In this document: positions 25,695-33,607 of the stretch, piece by piece
Layout: the number at the start of each line of letters is the position of its first letter
Position numbering within the stretch: position 1 is the first letter of the stretch
NCBI RefSeq assembly: GCF_008635795.1
Contig: NZ_VWRQ01000023.1
Location: 62,001-126,000 of the forward strand
DNA length: 64,000 nucleotides
Direction: 5' to 3'
From: Paenibacillus tepidiphilus
GTDB taxonomy: Bacteria; Bacillota; Bacilli; Paenibacillales; Paenibacillaceae
Position numbers and translations under genes: made by a program
Notes under the pieces: model-generated
Told to the model about the DNA's origin: nothing
The model's input: the letters and a program-made list of their open reading frames with translations, nothing else
The model's database searches: none

Positions 25695-26807
25695 ATGTTT
25701 AAGCAAATCACGATTCAAGCGGACCAGCGCGGTCTGCTCTTTCATAAGGGAAGTTATGTGAAACGGCTGCTTCCGGGCACCTACCGTTATTTCGCTTGGT
25801 CGCAGCATACGGTAGTAGTGCTCAATATTGCCAATCCGTTCGCCGTCGAGGGCAAAGACCTGCAGCTGTTCCTGCAGGATGAAGACCTCCTGCAGGAGCT
25901 CGATGTCGTACGCGTAGCGGATCACGAGATGGTCCTGCACTATGAGGACGGGCAATTCGCATTGCTGCTGAAGCCGGGTGTCTATGCTTACTGGAACCTT
26001 CTGAAGAAGCATACCTTCGTACATACAGATATCAGACAGCCGGAAATCCCTGCCGGGATTGACCGTTCGGTTGTTATGAAGCTTACTCCGTATGTACAGT
26101 GCTGCGAAATCGCAAGCCATGAGTCCGGCTTTCTGTTCTATGATCATGCCCTCCAGCGGGAGCTTGCCCCCGGTAAATATTACTTCTGGAAAGGCCCTGT
26201 CTCGGTGATGGTGAGAACGGTTGATCTAAGGCAGCAGCAGATGGATCTCATCGGCCAGGAGATGATGACCGAGGATAAGGTAACGCTGCGCCTGAACTTC
26301 GTCTGCCAGTACAAGATTGTGAATCCGCAGCGTGTGCTGGAGATGAAAGCCTTCGACGAGCAGATCCACATCCAGCTACAGCTACTGCTGCGGGAATATG
26401 TCGGGACGCTGAAATTGGACGATTTACTGAAACGCAAAGAGGATGTGGCTTCCTTCATCCTGTCCCGTATCCAGGAGAAAGGCGAAGAGTTCGGGGTGCG
26501 CTTCCTCCGTGCAGGGGTGAAGGATGTAATTCTGCCGGGGGAAATGAAGGATATCCTCAACACCGTGCTGCTCGCCGAGAAAAAGGCCCAGGCCAACCTG
26601 ATCACCCGCCGGGAAGAGACAGCTTCAACGCGCAGCCTGCTCAATACGGCCAAGCTGATGGACGAGAATCAGACGCTGTTCCGGCTGAAGGAGCTGGAAT
26701 TCCTGGAGAAGATCTGCGACAAGATCGGCTCCATCTCGGTAACGGGCGGCGGCGATTTGCTGGAGCGGTTAAGCTCGCTTATAGGTGAAAGCAAGGGTGC
26801 CAAGTAA
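25695..26807 (+). CDS. Slipin-type SPFH/band-7 protein
   Basis: A 370-residue member of the slipin branch of SPFH proteins. The ATG at 25695 follows AAGGGGGT; an upstream GTG/ATG at 25668-25677 is not supported by a ribosome site. It starts MFKQITIQADQRGLLFHKGS, the usual slipin opening, followed by two tandem repeats of this half-domain (again at SHESGFLFYDHALQRELAPG). Then come the SPFH core (TEDKVTLRLNFVCQYKIVNP, LLLREYVGTLKLDDLLKRKE) and a helical tail AEKKAQANLITRREETASTR. No membrane helix is seen. Slipins of this type often accompany rtcB and Y RNA genes, which fits the tRNA-like RNA and element D upstream. Biochemical role unknown. Confidence 0.82.
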   Translation: MFKQITIQADQRGLLFHKGSYVKRLLPGTYRYFAWSQHTVVVLNIANPFAVEGKDLQLFLQDEDLLQELDVVRVADHEMVLHYEDGQFALLLKPGVYAYWNLLKKHTFVHTDIRQPEIPAGIDRSVVMKLTPYVQCCEIASHESGFLFYDHALQRELAPGKYYFWKGPVSVMVRTVDLRQQQMDLIGQEMMTEDKVTLRLNFVCQYKIVNPQRVLEMKAFDEQIHIQLQLLLREYVGTLKLDDLLKRKEDVASFILSRIQEKGEEFGVRFLRAGVKDVILPGEMKDILNTVLLAEKKAQANLITRREETASTRSLLNTAKLMDENQTLFRLKELEFLEKICDKIGSISVTGGGDLLERLSSLIGESKGAK

Positions 26808-26827
26808 ACAGCGGACATTACGCAAGG

Positions 26828-26876
26828 GCTTCAAGCCGGCGGCGCAGCAAGCTGCGTCTGGCTTGAAGCTTTTTGT
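26828..26876 (+). terminator. Terminator of the slipin gene
   Basis: GCTTCAAGCC (26828-26837) pairs with GGCTTGAAGC (26860-26869), with an inner GCGCAGC/GCTGCGT stem, then TTTTTG. Confidence 0.85.
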
Positions 26877-26921
26877 TTATAGAGCGGCCTATCCGGCGAC
26901 AATAACGGGGATATAAACCAA

Positions 26922-26971
26922 TTGATTTTTATGCAGAAAGTTGTATAATCTACTTAATTAACGTTAATTAA
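26922..26971 (+). promoter_or_regulatory. Promoter and operator of the tetR operon
   Basis: TTGATT (26922-26927), 16 bp, TATAAT (26944-26949). A perfect 18-bp palindrome TTAATTAACGTTAATTAA at 26954-26971 covers the expected transcription start. It is the likely operator of the TetR protein encoded next, acting on its own operon. Confidence 0.7.
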
Positions 26972-26992
26972 AAACTGGAAAAGGGGATGGCC

Positions 26993-27574
26993 ATGACCAG
27001 GAATAAGCTGAAGGAGGCCGCGCTGAGGCTGTTCGGGCAGAAGGGCTACGACGGGACGGCGTTATCGGAGATTGCCAAGGAGGTCGGGGTGAAGACGCCG
27101 GCGATCTATGCTTTTTTTGAGGGCAAGGAAGATTTGTTCATGACGGTGTTTGAGGAATCGATGAGCTCCTACACTGAGTTTATCCAAGCTCTCACGGACA
27201 GCGGCGAAGGGATGGATACGGAGAAGAAGCTGCATGAGCTGCTGCTCCGCCATTATGATTTTCAGCGGAACCGGCATGAGCTGGCTGTATTTACGTTCCG
27301 GTATCTGGTGTTCCCGCCGAGCTTCCTGGAGGAGCGGCTGCAGGAGTCGTTCGAGCGTTCCGACTTGCTGCTGAGCGGAATTATTAACGCCATGATGCAG
27401 GAGGGACTGGACCGCGGCGAGCTGGTCGACCTTCCGGTAGAGACGCTGACGGATGCGTTCCTCACGCTGATGGACGGACTGGGTGTGCAGTACAACTACT
27501 ATAAGTCGCCGGAGCTGTTCGAGCGGAAGCTGGAGCATGGGTTCGAGCTGTTCTGGAGAGCGGTCAAGGCATAG
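26993..27574 (+). CDS. TetR-family regulator
   Basis: DNA-binding repressor of about 193 residues. The ATG at 26993 lies 6 bp after AAGGGG; an ATG at 26987 is too close to it. The N-terminal HTH is typical (LKEAALRLFGQKGYDGTALS, then KTPAIYAFFEGKEDLF). The C-terminal ligand domain is helical and has no recognised effector pattern. It heads a cluster with a permease and two hydantoin-type enzymes, so it probably represses that operon and responds to its substrate, and the palindrome at 26954-26971 would be its site. Confidence 0.85.
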   Translation: MTRNKLKEAALRLFGQKGYDGTALSEIAKEVGVKTPAIYAFFEGKEDLFMTVFEESMSSYTEFIQALTDSGEGMDTEKKLHELLLRHYDFQRNRHELAVFTFRYLVFPPSFLEERLQESFERSDLLLSGIINAMMQEGLDRGELVDLPVETLTDAFLTLMDGLGVQYNYYKSPELFERKLEHGFELFWRAVKA

Positions 27575-27612
27575 GCAATCAACTAGAATAGACAGAAGGC
27601 AGGGGTCAGAGG

Positions 27613-28902
27613 ATGAGCAACGAGACAAAAATTCAGGATTACGAAAGAGAGCCCGTCCCGCAGCACCTGCGGAAATCATGGCTGTCCATGGCACTTGTCT
27701 GGATCGCAATTGGCATTGATCTGTCGGCGATGTTTCTGGGGGCGCAGCTCGGTGCAGGAATGAGCATCGGCGATTCGCTTACCGCAGTTATTGTGGGGTC
27801 CATTATCCTGGGGATTATCGGGGCCGTCTGTGCCTATGTCGGGGCCAAAACCGGCCTGTCAACGGCGATGCTGAGCCGGTTTCTGTTCGGCAATCAAGGG
27901 GCGCTGATCGTCTCCGTCATTCTGGGCATTTCATCGCTGGGCTGGTTCGGGGTGCAGGTGGGCTTCTTCGCCTCCAACTTCCAGACGGCGCTAAGCGAGT
28001 TGCTCGGTTGGCACTGGTCTCTAGGGGTACTGTCCGTCATCGGCGGGCTGCTGATGATGTCTACGGCTATCTGGGGTTACCGGGCGATTGAGCGGTTAAG
28101 TGTGTGGTCGGTGCCGCTGCTTGTGGTGTTTATTATTATCGCGCTTGTTATGGCACTGAACGGTGACGGCGGCAGTAAGGTGTGGGTGCCCTTTGAGGGA
28201 GAGGCGCTGCCGATGGGAACGGCGATTTCGCTGGTAATCGGCATCTTTGTGCTCGGAACGGCGCTGTCTCCCGATATTGCGCGCTGGGCCAAGACGCCTA
28301 AGCATGCGATTACGGCGGCGTTTATCGGCTTTTTTGTCGGCAACAGCTTTATGACCGTTATTGCCCTCTTCCTGTCCCGCGCGATGGATTCCGACGATCT
28401 TACGGGCATCTTCCTGGCGCTGGGGCTGGGCATTCCGGCCATCATCGTATTGACGCTGGCGCAATGGACGACCAATACGAACAATCTGTATTCTGCAGGG
28501 CTGGGCTTCTCCGTCGTATTCAAGCGGGTGCCGAAATCTGTGATTACGGTTATTGCCGGTGTGCTTGCGACGCTGCTCGCTTACTTTGGCATTTATGACC
28601 GGTTCCTTACGTTCCTTACCTATATTACAATGCTGGTCGCTCCGCTAGGCGGCATTTATACGGCGGAATACCTGCTCGTGAATAAGGAGCGCTTCTCGTT
28701 CGAGGGACTGGACAGCAACAGGAACTGGATTAGCCGCTCGATCGCCGTCTGGATCGTAGCCACCTTCTTCGGATTTATGACAACGGCAAGCCCGGACGGG
28801 CTCGGCTGGTTCCAGGTGACGCAGGTTCCGGCGCTCGACAGCTTCCTGATTGCTTTTATTTTGCAGGCATTGATTGGCAAGTGGGCAGTAAAGAAAGGAT
28901 GA
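27613..28902 (+). CDS. NCS1-type permease (CodB-like)
   Basis: Integral membrane transporter of 429 residues with about 12 hydrophobic segments, in the nucleobase-cation symporter-1 family. The N-terminal motif RKSWLSMALVWIAIGIDLSA and the broken helix around LGISSLGWFGVQVGFFAS are like CodB cytosine permeases. NCS1 members also carry hydantoins and allantoin. Here the following genes suggest a hydantoin-like or thiohydantoin-like ring as substrate (inference). AGGGGTCAGAGG precedes the ATG. It lies 39 bp after tetR and 4 bp before the DUF917-type gene, so it is within one operon. Confidence 0.85.
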   Translation: MSNETKIQDYEREPVPQHLRKSWLSMALVWIAIGIDLSAMFLGAQLGAGMSIGDSLTAVIVGSIILGIIGAVCAYVGAKTGLSTAMLSRFLFGNQGALIVSVILGISSLGWFGVQVGFFASNFQTALSELLGWHWSLGVLSVIGGLLMMSTAIWGYRAIERLSVWSVPLLVVFIIIALVMALNGDGGSKVWVPFEGEALPMGTAISLVIGIFVLGTALSPDIARWAKTPKHAITAAFIGFFVGNSFMTVIALFLSRAMDSDDLTGIFLALGLGIPAIIVLTLAQWTTNTNNLYSAGLGFSVVFKRVPKSVITVIAGVLATLLAYFGIYDRFLTFLTYITMLVAPLGGIYTAEYLLVNKERFSFEGLDSNRNWISRSIAVWIVATFFGFMTTASPDGLGWFQVTQVPALDSFLIAFILQALIGKWAVKKG

Positions 28903-28906
28903 CAGC

Positions 28907-30022
28907 ATGAATAACACAACCAGATTAACTAGCTTGGACGAACAAGCGGTGGAGTATATTGCGGTAGGAGCAGCAGTCCTGGGCACAGGCGGCGGGGGCG
29001 ATCCCCATGTCGGCAAGCTGATGGCGCTGGAAGCGATCCGTAAGTATGGTCCGGTAGCGATCGTGCAGCTCGAGTATTTGGGCGACGAAGGGCTGATCGT
29101 ACCCGTATCGATGATTGGAGCGCCAACGGTGATGCTGGAGAAGATTCCTTCGGCACAGCAGCTAACCAAACCGCTGGATCTATTGGAAAAAGAGCTCGGC
29201 CGACCCGTAACGGCCGTCATGCCGATTGAGGTCGGCGGCGGCAATTCGCTGGTCCCGGTGCTTGCGGCGGCGCAGCGGGGGATTCCGCTGGTCGATGCCG
29301 ATGCGATGGGACGGGCTTTTCCCGAGTCGCAGATGGTGACCTTCCATCTGGAGGGCATCCCCTGCAGCCCGGTGACGATGGCGGACGAGCGGGGCAACAC
29401 CGCACTGCTGCATACGATTGACGGCGTATGGGAGGAGCGGCTGGCCCGCGCCCTGACGGTGGAGATGGGCGGTTCTGCCTCCATCTGCGATTATCCGCTG
29501 ACCGGAGCGGAGGCCAAGCGGAGCGCGATTGGCGGTACGCTGTCGCTGGCCTATGACATTGGCCGGACGCTGTTCGAGGCGAAGCAGCAGAAGCTGAATC
29601 CCGTCCAGGAGCTGCTGACGCAGCTGGACGGCTATGCGCTGTTCCACGGCAAGGCCGTGGACATCCGCCGCCGGATGGACGGCGGGTTCACGCGCGGCGA
29701 AGCGGTGTTCGAGGGCACCGGCGCGGATAAGGGCCGGTCGCTGCGGCTGTTCTTCCAGAACGAGTTCCTGCTCGCCACCGTAGAGGACGAGCCAGTCGCA
29801 ATTACACCGGACCTGATTACACTGCTCGATCAGGACACAGGCATGCCGGTGACGACGGAGAACCTGAAGTACGGCGCCCGGGTGACGGTCGCAGGCCTAC
29901 GTTGCGACGCCAAATGGCGCACGGCCAAAGGGATTGAGACGGCCGGGCCGCGCTATTTCGGCTATGATCTCGACTATGTGCCGGTTGAGACGCTGGCTGC
30001 GAAGGGAGGTGCGGCAGAATGA
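28907..30022 (+). CDS. S-methyl-thiohydantoin desulfurase-family (DUF917) protein
   Basis: A 371-residue protein of the family formerly called DUF917. Recognisable points are the N-terminal AVEYIAVGAAVLGTGGGGDP, PIEVGGGNSLVPVLAAAQRG, LVDADAMGRAFPESQM and the C-terminal domain from HGKAVDIRRRMDGGFTRG. One member of the family has been shown to remove sulfur from S-methyl-thiohydantoin. Most are encoded next to hydantoinase/oxoprolinase genes and a permease, exactly as here. Its stop overlaps the next start by 4 bp. Substrate here is inferred from family and context. Confidence 0.85.
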   Translation: MNNTTRLTSLDEQAVEYIAVGAAVLGTGGGGDPHVGKLMALEAIRKYGPVAIVQLEYLGDEGLIVPVSMIGAPTVMLEKIPSAQQLTKPLDLLEKELGRPVTAVMPIEVGGGNSLVPVLAAAQRGIPLVDADAMGRAFPESQMVTFHLEGIPCSPVTMADERGNTALLHTIDGVWEERLARALTVEMGGSASICDYPLTGAEAKRSAIGGTLSLAYDIGRTLFEAKQQKLNPVQELLTQLDGYALFHGKAVDIRRRMDGGFTRGEAVFEGTGADKGRSLRLFFQNEFLLATVEDEPVAITPDLITLLDQDTGMPVTTENLKYGARVTVAGLRCDAKWRTAKGIETAGPRYFGYDLDYVPVETLAAKGGAAE

Positions 30023-31608
30023 ACGTTACGGTGAATAATGGAGCTGCTGCCGGACCGGAGAAGGCTTACCGCATCGGTATTGATGTGGGAGGCACAAACA
30101 CGGACGCCGCGCTGCTGGATTCCAGCCTGCGCTGTGTCCACAAGGTGAAGGTGCACACAACCGCCGACGTCAACGAAGGCATCGTGGAGGCGGTCCGCCG
30201 GCTGCTGCAGGAGAGCGGCGTGGACGCCGCCGATATCCGCTATGCGATGCTCGGCACCACACACTGCACGAATGCCATCGTCGAGCGCAAGCATCTGGGC
30301 CGGGTCGGCCTGATCCGCATCGGCGCTCCGGCGACGACGGCGGTTCCGCCGCTGGCCGGCTGGGACGCTACGCTGCGTGCGGCCATCGGGCCGCATAGCT
30401 ATATGGCCTCCGGCGGCTATGAATATGACGGCCGGAAGATTGCCGAGCTCGACGCGGCGGAGCTTGCCGGGCTGTGCCGGCGGATGGCCGGCGAAGTCGA
30501 CGCGGTGGCCCTGTGCGGCGTGTTCGCCCCCGTGAACCGCGAGCAGGAGAAGCTGGCCGGGGACATCGTCCGCGAGGTGCTGGGAGCGGACATGCCGGTC
30601 ACATTCTCCAGTGAGATCGGCAGCATCGGGCTGCTGGAGCGGGAGAACGCCTCCGTGCTGAATGCGGCGCTGCTGCAGGTCATTGCCGGCGTGGTGCGCG
30701 GCTTCGAGGCCGCGCTGAACGGCTTCGGCATTGATGCGCAGCTGTACATCTGCCAGAACGACGGCACGCTCATGAAGAGCGAATATGCGCTCCGCTATCC
30801 GATCCTGACCATTGCCTGCGGCCCGACGAACTCGATCCGCGGTGCGGCGCATTTGTCGGGGCTGAGCGACGCGCTGGTCGTCGACATTGGCGGCACGACG
30901 ACGGATATCGGCGTGCTCGTGCAGGGCTTCCCGCGCCAGTCTTCGGCAGCGGTGGAGCTGGGCGGCATCCGCACGAACTTCCGGATGCCGGATATTCTGT
31001 CCATCGGCCTCGGCGGCGGCACGATTGTGCGGCCTGACGGCCCGGGCGGCGTGACGGTCGGCCCGGACAGCGTCGGCTACGAGCTGACGAAACGGGGCCG
31101 CATCTTCGGCGGCGATACGCTGACGGCGACCGACGTAGCCGTCAGGCTGGGCCGCGCCGTGTGGCCGGGCACAGACAGCGCTGCGCTGGACGAGTCCGCC
31201 TGCCGCGAGGCGGATGCGGTGATGCAGCAGCTGCTGGAGGAAGCCATCGACCGGATGAAGACCAGCGCAGGTGACGTGGATGTCATTCTGGTCGGCGGCG
31301 GCAGCATCCTGGTGCCGGAGAAGCTGGCTGGTGCGGCCCGGATCATCAAGCCGGACCATTATGATGCGGCCAACGCCATCGGCGCGGCGCTGGGTGAGGT
31401 CAGCGGCGAGTCGGAGCGCATCTATTCGCTGGACGACTGGAAGTACGACGATGTCATCCACGATGCGAAGCAGAATGCCATGAACGAAGCGGCTGCCGCC
31501 GGGGCGGACCCGGAGACGGTACAGATTGTATCCGTAGAGGACATTCCGATTGCATACCTGCCGGGCAATGCGCTGCTGGTGAAGGTGAAGGCGGCGGGGA
31601 GGCTGTAA
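30019..31608 (+). CDS. Hydantoinase/oxoprolinase-family ATP-dependent hydrolase
   Basis: A 529-residue HyuA/oxoprolinase-type protein. The N-terminal RIGIDVGGTNTDAALLDSSL is the actin-like phosphate loop and LGTTHCTNAIVERKHLGRVG follows as usual. The central core ALVVDIGGTTTDIGVLVQG and SIGLGGGTIVR are the second nucleotide-binding motifs. Members open a cyclic amide ring with ATP. It is shorter than full-size HyuA (about 650-700 residues) but typical of the DUF917-linked group. It is translation-coupled to the preceding gene and ends the operon. Third positions are very GC-rich, which creates a long spurious frame on the other strand. Confidence 0.86.
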   Translation: MNVTVNNGAAAGPEKAYRIGIDVGGTNTDAALLDSSLRCVHKVKVHTTADVNEGIVEAVRRLLQESGVDAADIRYAMLGTTHCTNAIVERKHLGRVGLIRIGAPATTAVPPLAGWDATLRAAIGPHSYMASGGYEYDGRKIAELDAAELAGLCRRMAGEVDAVALCGVFAPVNREQEKLAGDIVREVLGADMPVTFSSEIGSIGLLERENASVLNAALLQVIAGVVRGFEAALNGFGIDAQLYICQNDGTLMKSEYALRYPILTIACGPTNSIRGAAHLSGLSDALVVDIGGTTTDIGVLVQGFPRQSSAAVELGGIRTNFRMPDILSIGLGGGTIVRPDGPGGVTVGPDSVGYELTKRGRIFGGDTLTATDVAVRLGRAVWPGTDSAALDESACREADAVMQQLLEEAIDRMKTSAGDVDVILVGGGSILVPEKLAGAARIIKPDHYDAANAIGAALGEVSGESERIYSLDDWKYDDVIHDAKQNAMNEAAAAGADPETVQIVSVEDIPIAYLPGNALLVKVKAAGRL

Positions 31609-31717
31609 GGCTGGAGGCAGGCGAGTCAAGCCGGGCAGTTGACCCGCTGTGGCGAGAGCGCAAAGCGGGCATGTTCGTCGCGGCGCGCGGCAGTAAGCGG
31701 AGCGGGAAGAGAACATA

Positions 31718-31757
31718 AAGAAGGCGGTACAGAGATCATTCTGTACCGCCTTCTTTT
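31718..31757. terminator. Bidirectional terminator
   Basis: AAGAAGGCGGTACAGA pairs with TCTGTACCGCCTTCTT around a short loop, with A-run before and T-run after. It separates the hydantoin operon from the minus-strand methyltransferase gene. Confidence 0.88.
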
Positions 31758-31800
31758 GCAATGTAATGGCTCTGCTTCTCCCATATTCAGCCATCCGCAA

Positions 31801-32523
31801 TTATTTACTAGCTGATAGAAACAAGAACAATGGAATTCTCAAGCGGCGTTCGTAGGTTTCATCGGTGCTGAAGTTTTTTCGCTGAGGGTTGGATTCTCTA
31901 AGATAGTCGATCCTGAATCCAGCCTGCTGCAGGGCTATATAATACTGTTCAATGGAACGGTGATATTTCTGGACCGACCCTCCCAGCCATTGCTGCTCGC
32001 GGTAGCCCTCGATAAAGTAATTATCCACGATCCAGTTGGTGCGGGTTCCCGAGGTTTGGAGTGTCGAGGTAATCACAGGATGCTCTAGAGAAAAGATGAA
32101 GCTGCCGCCAGGCTTTAAGGCTTGGTGAATTTTCTGCAGCAGGCTGGCTAAATCCTCGATATAATGGACGGCCAGCCGGGATATAACGAGGTCAAAGCTG
32201 TTGTGGAGGGGTTGCCAGGATTCCATGGTGGTGTGAATTACACTGGCGTTATAACCTTTTACTGCTGCGGCTGCAGCCTGAACCATATTAGCGGAGCCTT
32301 CAATGCCGCTATATTCCTCACAGCCCAAATCGAATAGATCCTTGGCGAATTTGGCATCCCCGCAGCCCAAGTCCAGAATCTTCTTGCCCTGCACATCTCC
32401 AATCAATTCAAGGATGACGGGCTTCTCCAGTGTATCGTTTGCATTCTCCTGCCATTGCCGCCGCTCCATATATTTAGCGAAGTTGGCATCATTATCATAG
32501 AATTCGGAACCGGTATAGTCCAT
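31801..32523 (-). CDS. SAM-dependent methyltransferase (class I)
   Basis: A 240-residue methyltransferase. The ATG at 32523 follows GGAGGG; the open frame continues upstream without a ribosome site. Motif I is ILDLGCGDAKFAKDLFDLGC, then YSGIEGSANMVQAAA, and motif IV SFDLVISRLAVHYIEDL. The rest (LKPGGSFIFSLEHPVITST, later YHRSIEQYYIALQQAGF) is the usual Methyltransf_11 layout for a small-molecule enzyme. It lies 58 bp after a DinB-family gene in the same direction. The substrate is unknown. Confidence 0.82.
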   Translation of the reverse strand: MDYTGSEFYDNDANFAKYMERRQWQENANDTLEKPVILELIGDVQGKKILDLGCGDAKFAKDLFDLGCEEYSGIEGSANMVQAAAAAVKGYNASVIHTTMESWQPLHNSFDLVISRLAVHYIEDLASLLQKIHQALKPGGSFIFSLEHPVITSTLQTSGTRTNWIVDNYFIEGYREQQWLGGSVQKYHRSIEQYYIALQQAGFRIDYLRESNPQRKNFSTDETYERRLRIPLFLFLSASK

Positions 32524-32581
32524 GTTTCCCTCCTGAAGCATTTTCCTGATTGTACCACCCTGTGCCGAATCAACAATAGAA

Positions 32582-33079
32582 TTAAGATGGGCGGTAATCC
32601 GGATGGCTGCTGAACACCCGTCCCACCAGATTCGCACTGACCGGCTCCTTGCCGATCTCCCGGGCCCACACAGATAGCTGGCCGATGTGGTGGATCTCGT
32701 GGGCGATCAGGTGGCGCAGAACCTCACCGTAGGTATGAGGCTCCTCTTCGCCTTCATCCGTGATATCGATCATAATCCGCTCTTCGAGGCTGTCGTTCCA
32801 GTTATAGAGGAAAGGGGCGAGTTCTGCATGGCAGCGCTCAGATAATTCCCTGATCTGCTGCACGCTGGCCACATCCCCGAATTCGGGAATGTTGATGGCT
32901 TGCTCCTGAATGCCTCCGCAGATCCAGCCGTACTCCACGGCCACAATGTGATACAGCGTAGGAAGAAGGTACCCTATACCGCCGGTACGTTTCTTCAGCA
33001 GCTCCTCACGGCTTACCGTCTCGCACCAGTCTAACCACTCCTTGCGGACTTGCCAGTTATACTCAAACAGCTTCAGCAT
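32582..33079 (-). CDS. DinB/YfiT-family metal-binding protein
   Basis: A 165-residue four-helix-bundle protein. The ATG at 33079 follows GGAGG at normal spacing. It begins MLKLFEYNWQVRKEWLDWCE, the typical DinB opening. The three metal ligands appear as His in TLYHIVAVEY and the pair in HLIAHEIHHIGQLSVW. The family includes thiol transferases and stress proteins, but no function can be assigned from sequence. It is probably co-transcribed with the methyltransferase gene downstream. Confidence 0.82.
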   Translation of the reverse strand: MLKLFEYNWQVRKEWLDWCETVSREELLKKRTGGIGYLLPTLYHIVAVEYGWICGGIQEQAINIPEFGDVASVQQIRELSERCHAELAPFLYNWNDSLEERIMIDITDEGEEEPHTYGEVLRHLIAHEIHHIGQLSVWAREIGKEPVSANLVGRVFSSHPDYRPS

Positions 33080-33119
33080 GCAGCAGCCTCCTCTAATTTC
33101 CAGAATGATAGGGTGTGCG

Positions 33120-33147
33120 TTGTAAAACTTTGTCATCGTGGTATAAT
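33120..33147 (+). promoter_or_regulatory. Promoter of antitoxin RNA, copy 3
   Basis: TTGTAA (33120-33125), 16-bp spacer, TATAAT (33142-33147). Confidence 0.75.
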
Positions 33148-33153
33148 GGACTC

Positions 33154-33297
33154 AGAAACAGCGTACAATGGCAAAAGAGAGCCGTGCTGCTAACACGACT
33201 CTCCGTGCAGTAGCCGCTTTTAAGGGCGGAGGCTCAATCAAAAGGTTTAGGCAGAATAGACCGCATCCTTTGGCCGGGGCGGTCTATTTCTTTTTGA
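33154..33297 (+). ncRNA. Antisense RNA antitoxin of type I TA cassette, copy 3
   Basis: Third copy of the RNA. The conserved hairpin is present (GAGAGCCGTG/CACGACTCTC), as are the GCCGC/GGCGG stem and the terminator AATAGACCGC ... GCGGTCTATT with TTTTT, overlapping the toxin stop codon. Confidence 0.7.
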
Positions 33298-33373
33298 GGT
33301 AAGTTAGCAGAGCAATAATGAACATACCGAACATGAACATTAATGACAACGCTTGGTAAACCTCCACAGGCAT
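33284..33373 (-). CDS. Holin-like small membrane toxin, type I TA copy 3
   Basis: 29 residues from the ATG at 33373, starting MPVEVYQALSLMFMFGMF and ending TYLKKK; one residue (Ile for Leu) differs from copy 2. The leader is unlike the other two. The CTCCC/GGGAG hairpin that hides the ribosome site is replaced by about 46 nt containing a different stem (GGCTTTC GTA GAAAGCC), and the ribosome site is reduced to CAGGTG. Minus-strand TATAAT is at 33467-33472. Confidence 0.72.
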   Translation of the reverse strand: MPVEVYQALSLMFMFGMFIIALLTYLKKK

Positions 33374-33607
33374 CACCTGAAGGCTTTCGTAGAAAGCCAC
33401 ATCGGAAGCATAAGCTTTTCTGGGAGATTAGCCGACCGCCCATATAAGCCTTTCTACTGCCCTGTGATTATACCATATTCTTCAAAAATACCTTACAATC
33501 TTTTGCAGCAAATAAGCCCCTTCCCAAAATCCCCTTCTAGCGAACTCCTTCCCATATCGTTTATACTGGTAAAGCCAATTTTACTAGCTGGGAGTGTCTG
33601 ACAAGCC

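Noticed and set aside
29974..31800. 608-codon open frame on the minus strand
   Set aside because: It is the mirror of the GC-rich hydantoinase gene; it is His/Arg/Gln-rich, has no family pattern and no ribosome site.
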